NCBI GenBank assembly: GCA_019359765.1
Contig: JAHHGU010000024.1
Span: 1 to 64,000 of the forward strand
Reading direction: 5' to 3'
DNA length: 64,000 nucleotides
Origin: Aphanothece sp. CMT-3BRIN-NPC111
GTDB lineage: Bacteria; Cyanobacteriota; Cyanobacteriia; Cyanobacteriales; JAHHGU01
Shown piece after piece: positions 55,821 to 64,000 of this stretch. Under the pieces are notes generated by a model. It saw only the letters and a program-made list of their open reading frames with translations. It made no database searches and had not been told where the DNA came from. Each line of letters starts with the position of its first letter. Within the stretch, counting starts at the first letter, position 1. Position numbers and translations under genes: made by a program.

Positions 55821-57731
55821 ATGATATCAACAAACCCAATCGCTAACGATCCCTATATTGGAGAATTAGTTGCCCAACGCTTACAAATCATCAGCCAAAT
55901 TGGTTATGGAGGCATGGGATCTGTATATTATGCAGAAGATAGATTGCAAAAGGGTAAAAGCTACGCTGTCAAGTTTCTTTCTTCAAATTTAGTAAGCGAA
56001 ACTTTACATAAACGATTTGCTCGTGAGGCTTATATTAGTGCTCAACTAGCAAAAAAAAGTAGACACATTGTGCGCGTACTTTGTTTTGGTATGCACAAAG
56101 AAGAAATTCCTTACTTAGTAATGGAATTTATTAAAGGAACGACTATTAAAAATTTGCTTAAACACCAAGTTTTCAGCTTATTACCTTTTATTATAATTTG
56201 CCGACAAGTATGTTTGGGATTACAGGTGGCTCACGAAGGCGTTGAAATTAATGGCAAAATTTTGCCAATTATTCATCGAGACATTAAACCTACCAACATA
56301 ATGGTAACGAAAACTCGTTCAAAAGATAATTTAGTAAAGCTGATTGATTTTGGCACCGCTAAGTTAATAGGAGACGCGGCTCACTTGACTGAAACCCGTG
56401 ATTTTATAGGTTCACTTTTATACTCTTCACCAGAACAAATGGAAGGAAACGAACTTGACTATCGCTCAGATATATACAGCTTGGGCGTGGTCATGTTTGA
56501 AATGCTTTCAGGTAAAAGTCCTTGGGGAAACCAAGCTGTTAACTCTTATGGCGCTTGGTATAAAATTCATAGTTCTCAACCTCCAAACTCTTTCCAAGAT
56601 ACCAACCCCAACTTAAAAATTCCTCATGAACTAGAAAATTTAGTAAGGAAATGCCTAGCTAAAAATCCTGACGAACGCCCACAGAGTGCAAGAGAAATAC
56701 TTTTTGTATTATCGGAAATAGGAAAAAAATATTTCAACTTACCAGAGCCAAATTTACAGTCAGAAACAACAGTAATTTCACACAAAACTAGTAAATTTTT
56801 AGAGAAATTAAGTGTAATACTTGATACAAAAAAAGGCTTTTTCAAATTTAATTTTATGGATCTGCACGCTATTTTAGGGGTTCCAGTTGATGCAGATATT
56901 AATACTATACGGAAACGCTATAAGTCCATTGCACTTCTATTGCATCCCGATACTTGTTCTTATAAAAACCCTGTAGAAAAAGAACATGCATGTCAATTGC
57001 TATCCAAAATAGTAACTCCAGCTTATATACAGTTGTCTAAGGAGCGGGAGCATCAGGAATATCTGAAATTGTTAGCAGAGATGGTTAATAAACTTACTCT
57101 TGCCAAAAGTCAAGTCAAAATTGATAGCGAAGATTATCAAAACCTTGATTTAGAAAACGTATATAAGAGTAGATTACAAACCCTATCTGACGAGCAATAT
57201 GAATCACTAGACCATGTCATCGATGCTATTGGTATGATGAGTGAGTTAAATATGGTCTATCTTTTACAAAAAGAAAAAAGTATCCATACCAACCAGGAAA
57301 GCTCATCAACACATACTACTGATGACGACTTTAGTTTAGACTTGACGCCAAGCCAACTTAATTATGTAACCCACGTTTCTGTAGTTGAGCCATATATACG
57401 TCGTGCAACGGCATATATAGTTCACAATAGTTTTTTAAAAGCTATTGTAGAGTTAAGAGATGCCCTGGCTTTGGAGCCTACTAATAGTAGTTGCCATAGT
57501 TTATTGGGAATAGCTTATTTGAAACAAAACATGATAGCCATGGCTAGAGTTCATATAAATAAAGCTTTACAATTAAATCCTGAAGATGAAAAAGCCTTAC
57601 AGGGCAAAAATATGTTAAATAAGTTAGATGCATCTAGCAAAATAATTGTAAATAGCGGTGGCTCAACCAATACATTTCCTAGTACTTTAGTCAATAAGAT
57701 TAGTCGTGTTTTTGGGTTACAAAAAAAATAA
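55821..57731 (+). CDS. Ser/Thr protein kinase fused to J domain and TPR region
   Basis: 636 residues. Kinase domain (about 15-300) with Gly-loop GYGGMGSVY, Lys51 in AVKFL, catalytic HRDIKPTN (Asp154), IDFGTAK and SPEQ. A J domain follows (about 345-420), DLHAILGVPVDADINTIRKRY with the HPD signature at 375-377. At about 525-605 are two TPR-like units (AIVELRDALALEPTNSSCHSLLG and ARVHINKALQLNPEDEKA). No transmembrane segment. A J domain normally recruits Hsp70, so kinase output may be tied to chaperone action; this is inferred. The gene is AT-rich and lacks HIP1 octamers, unlike its neighbours. Not in an operon. Confidence 0.9.
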   Translation: MISTNPIANDPYIGELVAQRLQIISQIGYGGMGSVYYAEDRLQKGKSYAVKFLSSNLVSETLHKRFAREAYISAQLAKKSRHIVRVLCFGMHKEEIPYLVMEFIKGTTIKNLLKHQVFSLLPFIIICRQVCLGLQVAHEGVEINGKILPIIHRDIKPTNIMVTKTRSKDNLVKLIDFGTAKLIGDAAHLTETRDFIGSLLYSSPEQMEGNELDYRSDIYSLGVVMFEMLSGKSPWGNQAVNSYGAWYKIHSSQPPNSFQDTNPNLKIPHELENLVRKCLAKNPDERPQSAREILFVLSEIGKKYFNLPEPNLQSETTVISHKTSKFLEKLSVILDTKKGFFKFNFMDLHAILGVPVDADINTIRKRYKSIALLLHPDTCSYKNPVEKEHACQLLSKIVTPAYIQLSKEREHQEYLKLLAEMVNKLTLAKSQVKIDSEDYQNLDLENVYKSRLQTLSDEQYESLDHVIDAIGMMSELNMVYLLQKEKSIHTNQESSSTHTTDDDFSLDLTPSQLNYVTHVSVVEPYIRRATAYIVHNSFLKAIVELRDALALEPTNSSCHSLLGIAYLKQNMIAMARVHINKALQLNPEDEKALQGKNMLNKLDASSKIIVNSGGSTNTFPSTLVNKISRVFGLQKK

Positions 57732-57785
57732 ATATCTATCGAAGCAGGGATTTTCCGCCGCAGCGTAAGCTTAGCAGTGAGAGTC

Positions 57786-58013
57786 TCAAGAATCTATGTC
57801 TATTTCAACCAGCTTATTCTTTGACGATAAACCAGACTTGATTTTAATTTGAGATTTCGCCACATTAAACTTCTTTGCCAGGAGTTGAATTAACTCCTCA
57901 TTAGCCTTGCCATCTATTGGCGGCGACTTGAGATGTACAATTAGGCTACCATCTACGGCTTCCTTGATGTTTTGCTGTTTGGAATTTGGTTTAACCTTAA
58001 CTTGCTTTTTCAT
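57786..58013 (-). CDS. DUF167/YggU-family protein
   Basis: 75-residue protein of the YggU family: [42 protein letters not shown] and the Lys-rich [13 protein letters not shown] ending are all characteristic. The fold is known but the function is not. ATG start. Convergent with the kinase gene, 54 bp away. Confidence 0.88.
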   Translation of the reverse strand: MKKQVKVKPNSKQQNIKEAVDGSLIVHLKSPPIDGKANEELIQLLAKKFNVAKSQIKIKSGLSSKNKLVEIDIDS

Positions 58014-58440
58014 GCCCTAGCTAAATTTCACTCTTTACTTGGCACGGCTTTGACCGTACTTTTGAGACAGCCCAAATCGCGATCGCCGATAAACAAAATT
58101 TAGATAAATTACTGATTTTCAATAAGCATCAATTAATGACAAAACCGATTTACCTAAGAAAGCACAGTCTTTAACCGTACTGATTATAGCGTCCTTATTA
58201 CCAACGAAAATACGCTGCTGATTCGTCCTATCTACTGAACTTATCAATATTTAACTTTATAGCAATATAGTTGATTTATTAATTAAGCTTGAATAACTTT
58301 AATTAATCATTAATAGCACAGCTATAAATAAACCCCAATTGTTTCATTCATCACCTTAAATAATATTCTCTGCTTGCAGATAGAGGCATCAAAGTTGGGC
58401 AACTAACACCATGTTTGTCAGTTAGATGTGGAGGTGAGCC
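58014..58440. other. AT-rich leader of the ATP-grasp gene
   Basis: 427 bases with no credible gene. Two short CACGG/CAGTCTTT...ACCGTACT-like inverted motifs near 58040 and 58160 resemble each other. A strong GGAGGTGAG at 58430-58438 sits just before the TTG start. Confidence 0.55.
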
Positions 58441-59754
58441 TTGAAAACGCTTAAATTTAAACGAGACTTGCAATCTTCTATCGGCTCAACATACAACTTT
58501 AATTACTTTCAAGGAAGTTCTCTTTCCGATTTATTTGCTCAAGACATTATGGATGCACCTTATGCGTTCATCCTAAATTACCCTGCGACTGCCAGTTGGG
58601 CGGCTTACCCCAACCGGAAAAAATACTTTATTCAAGACGGCAGTAGTGAAGCTACTAAAACCTCCTTCGACAAAATTTGCCAGAAGGAACCTTGGAAGAA
58701 TTTGGCTGTATTAGGTGACTCCCTTCCTGGAATTGTCATTATTAAGCCGCAAAACTTGCTGATTGACTACTGGCGGGAGCATTTTGGCTTTAGCTACACC
58801 AATATGGAAATGATGGATTGTTCGATGTATCTGGACGAACTCAGCCAGAACTCGCGCTTTGACAAGGTCATCACTCTATTTCCGTTTGATAACCTAAAGC
58901 CTGAAAAACATGCCGTCGATCCAGATGCCCACTACAGCTTGCTCAGCAAAGTGACGCTAGCCGAGTCTGGAGTGCAATGCCCAAAATACTCAAGCTACAA
59001 TCTGCACGCCAACAGTCTCGAAGATATTCAGTTACCACAAAAATTCCCCTACTTGATCAAAACCTCGCACGGACTTTCAGGGGAAGGCACATACATTATC
59101 AGAAGTACCAGCGATTTGAACTACTGCCTTGAAGAACTGAGGAAATATCTCGATATTAAGTTGCTGGATACGATTATTGTCTCGGAGTTCGTCAAGAATG
59201 CTGTGCAGAACTACTGCGTGCAGTTCTATGTCAACAAAGCGGGAGATATAACGCTCATCGGCACTACAAGCCAGCTTGTTACAGAGGAGGGCAACTATTT
59301 AGGTGGACTGATTCACTACCGCGAAACTGACATGAGCAGGTTCTTTGAGATGATTGCTGCCATTGGTCAGTATGCTCATCAACAGGGATATTTCGGCTTC
59401 ATTGGCTTCGACGTGCTGGAAGATACAGACCAACAGCTTTATATGATCGATGCCAATTTTCGAGTCAATGGCTCGACTCCTCTGTGCTTGCAGCGCAATA
59501 CCTTATTAGGGCTAGGAAAGGAGGTAGCTAAATATTCTAGTGACTACCGCATGGATGGAACATTGGACTTTATTCTAGTGACCCTGAAACGACAATTGGA
59601 GCGCAAGGACTTTATAATTTTGTCGGCTCTAGAGAAGGTCAAATACGGAAATATCTACACCGAAATTTACGGAATTGTGACTGGAGAGACAATCGAGGAA
59701 ATGCAGCACATCGAGCAGAACTTACAGAATAAGGGATTGCACTGGCTTAGTTAA
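58441..59754 (+). CDS. ATP-grasp ligase of unknown substrate
   Basis: 437 residues. The central ATP-grasp has FPYLIKTSHGLSGEGTYII (Lys and Gly-rich loop, about 200-218), FVKNAVQNYCVQFYV, GFIGFDVLE and the Mg-binding YMIDANFRVNG (Asp/Asn, near 340). The N-terminal part, with FILNYPATASWAAYP, resembles a pre-ATP-grasp domain. The start is TTG, chosen because a near-perfect GGAGGTGAG ends just upstream and the encoded sequence begins at the fold. It probably forms a peptide-like or amide bond, but the acceptor is unknown. An isoaspartyl peptidase gene follows at 60124. Confidence 0.8.
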   Translation: MKTLKFKRDLQSSIGSTYNFNYFQGSSLSDLFAQDIMDAPYAFILNYPATASWAAYPNRKKYFIQDGSSEATKTSFDKICQKEPWKNLAVLGDSLPGIVIIKPQNLLIDYWREHFGFSYTNMEMMDCSMYLDELSQNSRFDKVITLFPFDNLKPEKHAVDPDAHYSLLSKVTLAESGVQCPKYSSYNLHANSLEDIQLPQKFPYLIKTSHGLSGEGTYIIRSTSDLNYCLEELRKYLDIKLLDTIIVSEFVKNAVQNYCVQFYVNKAGDITLIGTTSQLVTEEGNYLGGLIHYRETDMSRFFEMIAAIGQYAHQQGYFGFIGFDVLEDTDQQLYMIDANFRVNGSTPLCLQRNTLLGLGKEVAKYSSDYRMDGTLDFILVTLKRQLERKDFIILSALEKVKYGNIYTEIYGIVTGETIEEMQHIEQNLQNKGLHWLS

Positions 59755-60123
59755 AGTTATTGTATTAAGGCTCACAGTACAACTTAATACATAATCCTTC
59801 CTCAAACGCAGCTAATACACCTCTCAGGATGAAGCTGTAATTTTTGGGCTGCGCTTGAATGTAAAAGAAGTATCAAATGCTGGCTGAATGGGAAAGTTCG
59901 CCGATAGAGAACTGTTTCATTCACTTGGCATAGCGAAGTTGATCGGGAAGATAGCAAAACCTTGGTTTTAGCTCAGTAAGAGTTTCCCTAAGCAGTTTTT
60001 ATTTCACATACTGAGCGCTTGGGCTTATATACGCTATGACAGCTATTAATCCAACTGATTGACTCTCGCCGTTTCACCTCAAACATTTACAGAAATTTCA
60101 CAAGAATTTATAAGGAGTCATAG
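59755..60123. other. intergenic region, nothing recognised
   Basis: 369 bases between the ATP-grasp and isoaspartyl peptidase genes. No repeat, RNA or clear promoter was seen; AAGGAGTCATAG just before 60124 is the ribosome site of the next gene. Confidence 0.5.
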
Positions 60124-61113
60124 ATGACACTAGCCATCATTGTTCATGGTGGGGCAAAAACCATCACTGAGGACAAGGTTGAGGCCAACCATGCTGGCTG
60201 CTTGGCAGCAGTAGAGGCAGGTTGGGCAGTGCTGACTGCTGGCGGCAGCGCTGGAGAAGCCGTTGAGGCAGCCATCCGCGTTCTCGAAGCTGACCCTACA
60301 TTTAACGCAGGTTTTGGCTCGACTCTCAACACTGCGGGAGAGGTGGAGGTAGACGCGGCTATTATGGAGGGCGCTAAGTTAGGTTGGGGAGGGGTAGCAG
60401 CAGTTAAAGGCGTGCGCCATCCGATATCGGTGGCACGGATGATTATGGATGAAAAACCCCGGCTGCTAGTGGCTCACAGCGCAGAACGCTTTGCCGCAGA
60501 CAACGGAGCCGAGATGTGTGCAAAAGAAGACTTGATAGCCGATGAGCCGTTGCAGGAGTGGAAGGAGGAGCAGGAAGTTGTAGATCGTCCCAACACTGTC
60601 GGCTGTGTGGCTCTGGATGCTTCGGGAACTTTAGTTGCTGGAACCTCAACTGGAGGAACCACGAATCAGCCACCCGGCCGCGTCGGGGATACAGCGTTAG
60701 TTGGCTGTGGCTTGTACGCTGACAATCAACTCGGCGCTTGCTCAACAACGGGTGATGGCGAGTCGATTATTCCGGTAGTTCTTGCTAAAACTGCGATCAA
60801 TTTCCTGGCTGGAGACAGGCATCCCGACGAGGCAGCGCAGAAGGCGATTGACACTCTGAAATCTAAGGTTGAAGGAGAGGCTGGGTGCATCCTCTTAGAT
60901 CGTCAGGGACGGGTTGGCTGGACATATAACTCCCAGGATATGGCAGTCGCTTATATGACGGCAGAACTGGGCAAACCCGTTGTCTTTACCAAGAAAGAAG
61001 CAGAACGCTTGGAAAAATTGGAAGACGGGAAATTTACGCCTGACCAGCTAGTTGAAAGACTAGGGATGAACCGGGTTGCTGGTTCAGGGCAGGAAGCCCT
61101 AAGCGAAGCTTAG
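60124..61113 (+). CDS. isoaspartyl peptidase/L-asparaginase (plant-type, Ntn hydrolase)
   Basis: 329 residues. Self-cleaving hydrolase acting on beta-aspartyl dipeptides and asparagine; in cyanobacteria such enzymes finish cyanophycin breakdown. The autocleavage nucleophile is Thr158 in PNTVGCVALD (the usual motif is GTVGAVALD). TSTGGTTNQPPGRVGDTALVGCGLYAD follows, with substrate-binding Arg and Asp, and STTGDGE. The order matches the alpha then beta subunit of family T2. AAGGAG precedes the ATG. No cphA or cphB is in the window. A terminator follows at 61164. Confidence 0.92.
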   Translation: MTLAIIVHGGAKTITEDKVEANHAGCLAAVEAGWAVLTAGGSAGEAVEAAIRVLEADPTFNAGFGSTLNTAGEVEVDAAIMEGAKLGWGGVAAVKGVRHPISVARMIMDEKPRLLVAHSAERFAADNGAEMCAKEDLIADEPLQEWKEEQEVVDRPNTVGCVALDASGTLVAGTSTGGTTNQPPGRVGDTALVGCGLYADNQLGACSTTGDGESIIPVVLAKTAINFLAGDRHPDEAAQKAIDTLKSKVEGEAGCILLDRQGRVGWTYNSQDMAVAYMTAELGKPVVFTKKEAERLEKLEDGKFTPDQLVERLGMNRVAGSGQEALSEA

Positions 61114-61163
61114 GGCAACTTAGGGTACTTCACAAGCACTGGATGGATTTGTTCTATACTCAG

Positions 61164-61185
61164 CACGGTCTTTGACCGTGTTTTT
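61164..61185 (+). terminator. Rho-independent terminator after the isoaspartyl peptidase gene
   Basis: CACGGTC, loop TTT, GACCGTG, then TTTTT: a perfect 7-bp stem with a T run, 50 bases after the stop codon. Confidence 0.85.
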
Positions 61186-61427
61186 GTAGGTAAGTGTTGT
61201 TGTAATTAATTGGTGCTTCTTGAAAGTCTGAAATTGCCTTGTAAGCAGAGGATCTAAATCCTGTTTATAGTGTCTTCATTCTTTGGAAATCAATTATCAC
61301 AGATACCCGCTCTGTTTTCTATTTGTAACAATTCGTTAGATAATTTTAATTTAAGACTCAAGATAGATACGAGTGACATTCAGAAGCCTCTACTGTGAAG
61401 GAACTATTTTTTTTGGAGGACATCCTC
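61186..61427. other. upstream region of hydrophilin-like gene
   Basis: No gene was seen. TTGGAGGA at 61413-61420 is a strong ribosome site for the ATG at 61428, supporting that start over an upstream in-frame codon at 61395. Confidence 0.6.
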
Positions 61428-61838
61428 ATGAGTAATGAAGCGGCTCCGGGCGAACAATCAACTACGAAACAAAATGTAGCTCCTGATACATCTGACCGAG
61501 TTGCTGAAGATCACTATGACAGGGGGATCGTCCCTGCTGAAACCGCAGCCCGCCTAGAAAGGGAAGGTAATAGGTACAAGGAACATCCTAGAGAAGCAGC
61601 AGACGCAGATCCTGAGAGTATTCACACCACAGATGGCTATACAGTAGACAAAGAAGGTCTACTCAATAACTACGCCATTGAACCGGAAATGTACGTTAAC
61701 GAGCCAGGAGACTTGAAGCAAAAAGAGGAAGAGCTTACTGCTCAACGCGTCCAAGAACTAGAAGACGCGCAAGAAGATAAGCAGGGAGACCTTACTCTTG
61801 AAAGTGACAAGCGTGGTCGCGGGCCAGGAATTATATAG
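61428..61838 (+). CDS. acidic hydrophilin-like protein
   Basis: 136 residues, highly hydrophilic and acidic, nearly without hydrophobic stretches. It begins MSNEAAPGEQSTTKQ, has RLEREGNRYKEHPREAADADPES in the middle and ends with Glu/Gln-rich helix and GRGPGII. This composition fits hydrophilin/stress-type disordered proteins, though I cannot name a family. The start is set by TTGGAGGA. A terminator lies at 62002. A role in desiccation or osmotic stress is inferred and fits with the LEA-like gene at 15520. Confidence 0.6.
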   Translation: MSNEAAPGEQSTTKQNVAPDTSDRVAEDHYDRGIVPAETAARLEREGNRYKEHPREAADADPESIHTTDGYTVDKEGLLNNYAIEPEMYVNEPGDLKQKEEELTAQRVQELEDAQEDKQGDLTLESDKRGRGPGII

Positions 61839-61867
61839 AATTAATAGCCTTAGCCTTGAAATAATGA

Positions 61868-61902
61868 GGAATAACGTGAGCCTGCAAAGGCAACGTTATT
61901 CC
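61868..61902. repeat. hairpin after the hydrophilin-like gene
   Basis: GGAATAACGT and ACGTTATTCC pair perfectly around a GC-rich loop. It lacks a T run. Confidence 0.6.
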
Positions 61903-62001
61903 ACACTGACATAGAGCTTTTAGCGGATATAAGTTTAAACCTCTGAAGAGGTTACAGTTTGTATACCACTCATCAGTGGCAGTAATTGATAATATTAGTG
62001 T

Positions 62002-62035
62002 GCAGGCGACATCAACAATCGCCTGCTTATTTATT
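62002..62035 (+). terminator. probable Rho-independent terminator
   Basis: GCAGGCGA, loop of 9, TCGCCTGC, then TTATTTATT. Lies between convergent genes and would end the hydrophilin-like transcript. Confidence 0.7.
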
Positions 62036-62039
62036 AGGC

Positions 62040-62561
62040 CTATCGGTTTGGATCGCCGTAACCAATCACAGCAACCTTATGTCGATAAATCAACTCGGCT
62101 CCGTACCAACCTGAAAGACCCAGAATCGTCGCCACAATTACTGAAAGGGTCAGCCCTAAAAATAATATTTTCCCAGCCGGGTCGCCCAGACGCACTACAA
62201 AGTTGATAGCACTCAACCCCAAAGCGGCAACATTGAGTAACAGATGCGCCCAGCCTGCTTTGCGCTTGCGGACTCGTTCAATTCTCAGAAAGTCTAGCAG
62301 TCCGGTGAGCACTGCTGGCAAGCTAGTTACTAAGCCAGCACCTATTAGCCAAAGAGAAGCTCGTGCCCAGAAGAAGTCGCCCTTTGTCAACCAATAGCCT
62401 ATATCGGCGGCGGCGGCGGCCACTAGAAAAGCAATCGGAAACAGGACGATAAGCGGATGAAGGGGATGACCTGCAACTGCAACTGTACTGGTAACACCAC
62501 TGTCTTGATAGTCTGTCTCGTCACTTTCAATCAGGGGTGGAACACTAGGAGTCTGTGTCAT
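62040..62561 (-). CDS. DUF2231-family membrane protein
   Basis: 173-residue integral membrane protein with four hydrophobic segments. The GHPLHPLIVLFPIAFLVAAAAADIGYWL segment is the DUF2231 signature; its His residues may bind heme or metal, as suggested for the family. A short acidic N-terminus is cytoplasmic. ATG start. The upstream neighbour on the same strand (62678) is 116 bp away across a hairpin, so co-transcription is uncertain. Confidence 0.88.
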   Translation of the reverse strand: MTQTPSVPPLIESDETDYQDSGVTSTVAVAGHPLHPLIVLFPIAFLVAAAAADIGYWLTKGDFFWARASLWLIGAGLVTSLPAVLTGLLDFLRIERVRKRKAGWAHLLLNVAALGLSAINFVVRLGDPAGKILFLGLTLSVIVATILGLSGWYGAELIYRHKVAVIGYGDPNR

Positions 62562-62624
62562 ATTGTTCTCTCTTGTTTCTATTTATTGAAGCCCTTGTTA
62601 ACACGGGCAGCCTATATAACTTAA

Positions 62625-62650
62625 GTAGGGTAGGCATAGCCCACCCTACT
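62625..62650. repeat. hairpin between DUF2993 and DUF2231 genes
   Basis: AGTAGGGTAGG and CCACCCTACT pair with one mismatch around a short loop. It follows the DUF2993 stop codon on the minus strand and may be a weak terminator. Confidence 0.55.
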
Positions 62651-62677
62651 ATAGAGGCTATAGAGGCAAATTTATTA

Positions 62678-63421
62678 TTATTCTGAGGGAAATTGCTCTA
62701 CGTGCGCTTGTGCCTGAAGAGTCATTTTGCCCGGTTGCACATCTAGCGCCTTGAGGCGTAGCGACATCCCTTCTAGTTCAAAGTTGCGGAGATCTAATAG
62801 TTCGCTGGTTTTTTCCAACAAAGTGTCAGTTAGGTCTGAGGATAAATCTTTGCCTTCAGAGTACTGGACATCCTCTAGGGAGACGCTATAGCCGTCCGGG
62901 CTTTTGCGAGGCACGGCAGAAAAGGCGACTTGCTTGGTCTCATTTGTTTCACGCATCACAATTTCCGCACGCAGTGCAATCTTACTATCACCTGGTAGAT
63001 GAAACTCCACCTTACGTGTGTCTAGGGTCGTGGGTTTACCATCAAACTGCACCTCTAGGTTTTGCAGCTTCTCACGGACAAACTCAGAATTGAAGGCGCG
63101 GTTGAGGTCTTCCTCTTTTAGGACAACATGAGCATCAGCTTCAGTTGGATGGGTCAGCTCAATTTTGCCAAAGGCGGCACTCAACGGATTGATAGCAATC
63201 TTACCCGTTTGTATATGCATTTCCTCTGTGCGAAGGTCTTTCTGCATGACCAGACCTTTGCCTTCGATATTTACTGAATCTACTTCTCCCCCCATCACCT
63301 TGAAAGGATCAGTTTTGACGTGTACATCCAGATTTTCTACTTCATCTAATTGGCTAGATAATCCAATCTCAGCTGCCTTATTTAAGGCTTGTTCACCCAG
63401 CCCTTCTTTTTCTTGCGCCAC
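62678..63421 (-). CDS. DUF2993 (LmeA-like) protein
   Basis: 247 residues. Cyanobacterial DUF2993 proteins have this size and beta-rich pattern, with LDVHVKTDPFKVMGGEVDSVNIEGKGLV near the start and a repeated ELTHPTEADAHVVLKEEDLNRAFNSEFV segment. Family relatives bind or process lipids in the envelope (LmeA). No signal peptide is seen here. The start is GTG at 63421 with TAGGAGAA about eight bases upstream. HIP1 sites are absent but codon use is ordinary. Confidence 0.82.
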   Translation of the reverse strand: MAQEKEGLGEQALNKAAEIGLSSQLDEVENLDVHVKTDPFKVMGGEVDSVNIEGKGLVMQKDLRTEEMHIQTGKIAINPLSAAFGKIELTHPTEADAHVVLKEEDLNRAFNSEFVREKLQNLEVQFDGKPTTLDTRKVEFHLPGDSKIALRAEIVMRETNETKQVAFSAVPRKSPDGYSVSLEDVQYSEGKDLSSDLTDTLLEKTSELLDLRNFELEGMSLRLKALDVQPGKMTLQAQAHVEQFPSE

Positions 63422-63904
63422 AGTGCGTTCTCCTATGTCTTTTGCTATTAAGTTAGTTCTTAACTTAATCTAAAAGATTTGCATTAAGAAATGTATCTGC
63501 CTCGCGGTGGAGGGAACAGGGGCGCAGTGGGAGAGCTAGCACGATTACTTATCTAAAAGGGGAAAATCTAACGTTGTTCCTCAATTATCTGCCTCATAGC
63601 ATCGATTTAAAGTGATCATGGCTACTTAATGCTAAAAATATCTAAAGTGGTATTTTTTTAATCTATTTATAGATAGATGGCAAATTATCAATGTCTATAT
63701 AAAGGCTTAATAAAATCAGTTCCTGCCAATTGATAGGTGTAAAATTTTAGGATAAAGATTATCCTACGAAAAAGTTAGCGTCTGGTTATTTTCCCACAGA
63801 TTCGTCAATGCTATCAGTCAAAAGAGAGATGAATCCACCCGCTTTTCTGTGACATCGTCAAGGTAGATCTTTGATTGATTACGATTTTGAGAGGAAAATA
63901 AAAA
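63422..63904. other. intergenic region, nothing recognised
   Basis: 483 AT-rich bases between divergent genes. No repeat array or RNA was seen. Confidence 0.5.
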
Positions 63905-64000
63905 ATGGTATCGACTCTTGATGACACCAAGCGCATAGCTATTGCCGCAAAATTGGCAGATATGAAAGCTGTGCAAAATCTGCTAATTTCCAATGAGCAG
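63905..64000 (+). CDS. partial hypothetical protein, cut by window end
   Basis: Open from the ATG at 63905 (GAGAGGAAAA upstream) to the end of the window: 32 codons starting MVSTLDDTKRIAIAAKLADM. An Ala/Lys/Leu-rich amphipathic helix is apparent. Too little is present to name a family. Confidence 0.6.
   Translation, partial: MVSTLDDTKRIAIAAKLADMKAVQNLLISNEQ

Overview
The window comes from a cyanobacterium, most likely a filamentous or other large-genome one. The octamer GCGATCGC (the HIP1 palindrome) recurs throughout. Cyanobacterial genes are present: a CrtR-type carotene hydroxylase, CobN without CobS or CobT, Nif11-leader lanthipeptide precursors with a LanM, a NanE, and many multi-PAS or GAF histidine kinases. 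Intergenic DNA is full of heptanucleotide repeats and short palindromes. No rRNA, tRNA or CRISPR array was recognised. The species cannot be named from the sequence alone.

Layout. 0-5 kb: housekeeping genes (crtR; sppA and aroH as a minus-strand pair; a DMT transporter; a family-4 glycosyltransferase). 5-16 kb: two large sensor kinases, ackA, a HAD phosphatase, a YbdK-type ligase, and a repetitive LEA-like protein. 17.5-29.1 kb: an accessory biosynthetic region with a one-module NRPS (C-A-T-TE), two Nif11-leader/Cys-rich lanthipeptide precursors, an unrecognised 662-residue protein between them, and a CCG-type LanM. 29-33 kb: small secreted or membrane proteins, a WD40 remnant and an MFS transporter. 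33.7-36.6 kb: a TldD/TldE peptidase pair. 37-42 kb: a CBS-domain histidine kinase and a dynamin-like GTPase. 43-50 kb: cobN, interrupted in frame by heptamer repeats, divergent from a GAF hybrid kinase. 50-55 kb: a secreted repeat protein, nanE, a membrane-anchored hypothetical protein, an IS200/IS605-type tnpB and a Tat-exported metallophosphoesterase. 55.8-64 kb: a Ser/Thr kinase fused to a J domain and a TPR region, a DUF167 protein, an unassigned ATP-grasp enzyme, an isoaspartyl peptidase, a hydrophilin-like protein, DUF2231 and DUF2993 proteins, and the start of one more gene.

How the genes work together. The clearest joint system is the lanthipeptide cluster: LanM should dehydrate Ser/Thr and form thioether rings on two related Cys-rich cores. 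The NRPS and the 662-residue protein lie inside the same block, which suggests a hybrid or further-tailored product. No dedicated LanT or C39 peptidase is visible. The TldD/TldE pair 4.6 kb downstream is a possible but unproven leader-processing candidate.

Mobile and repeat DNA is prominent. There is one tnpB whose third RuvC catalytic residue is Gly instead of Asp, several solo copies resembling its left end, a three-copy repeat built on CGCAGAGG, and heptamer arrays inside the cobN reading frame.
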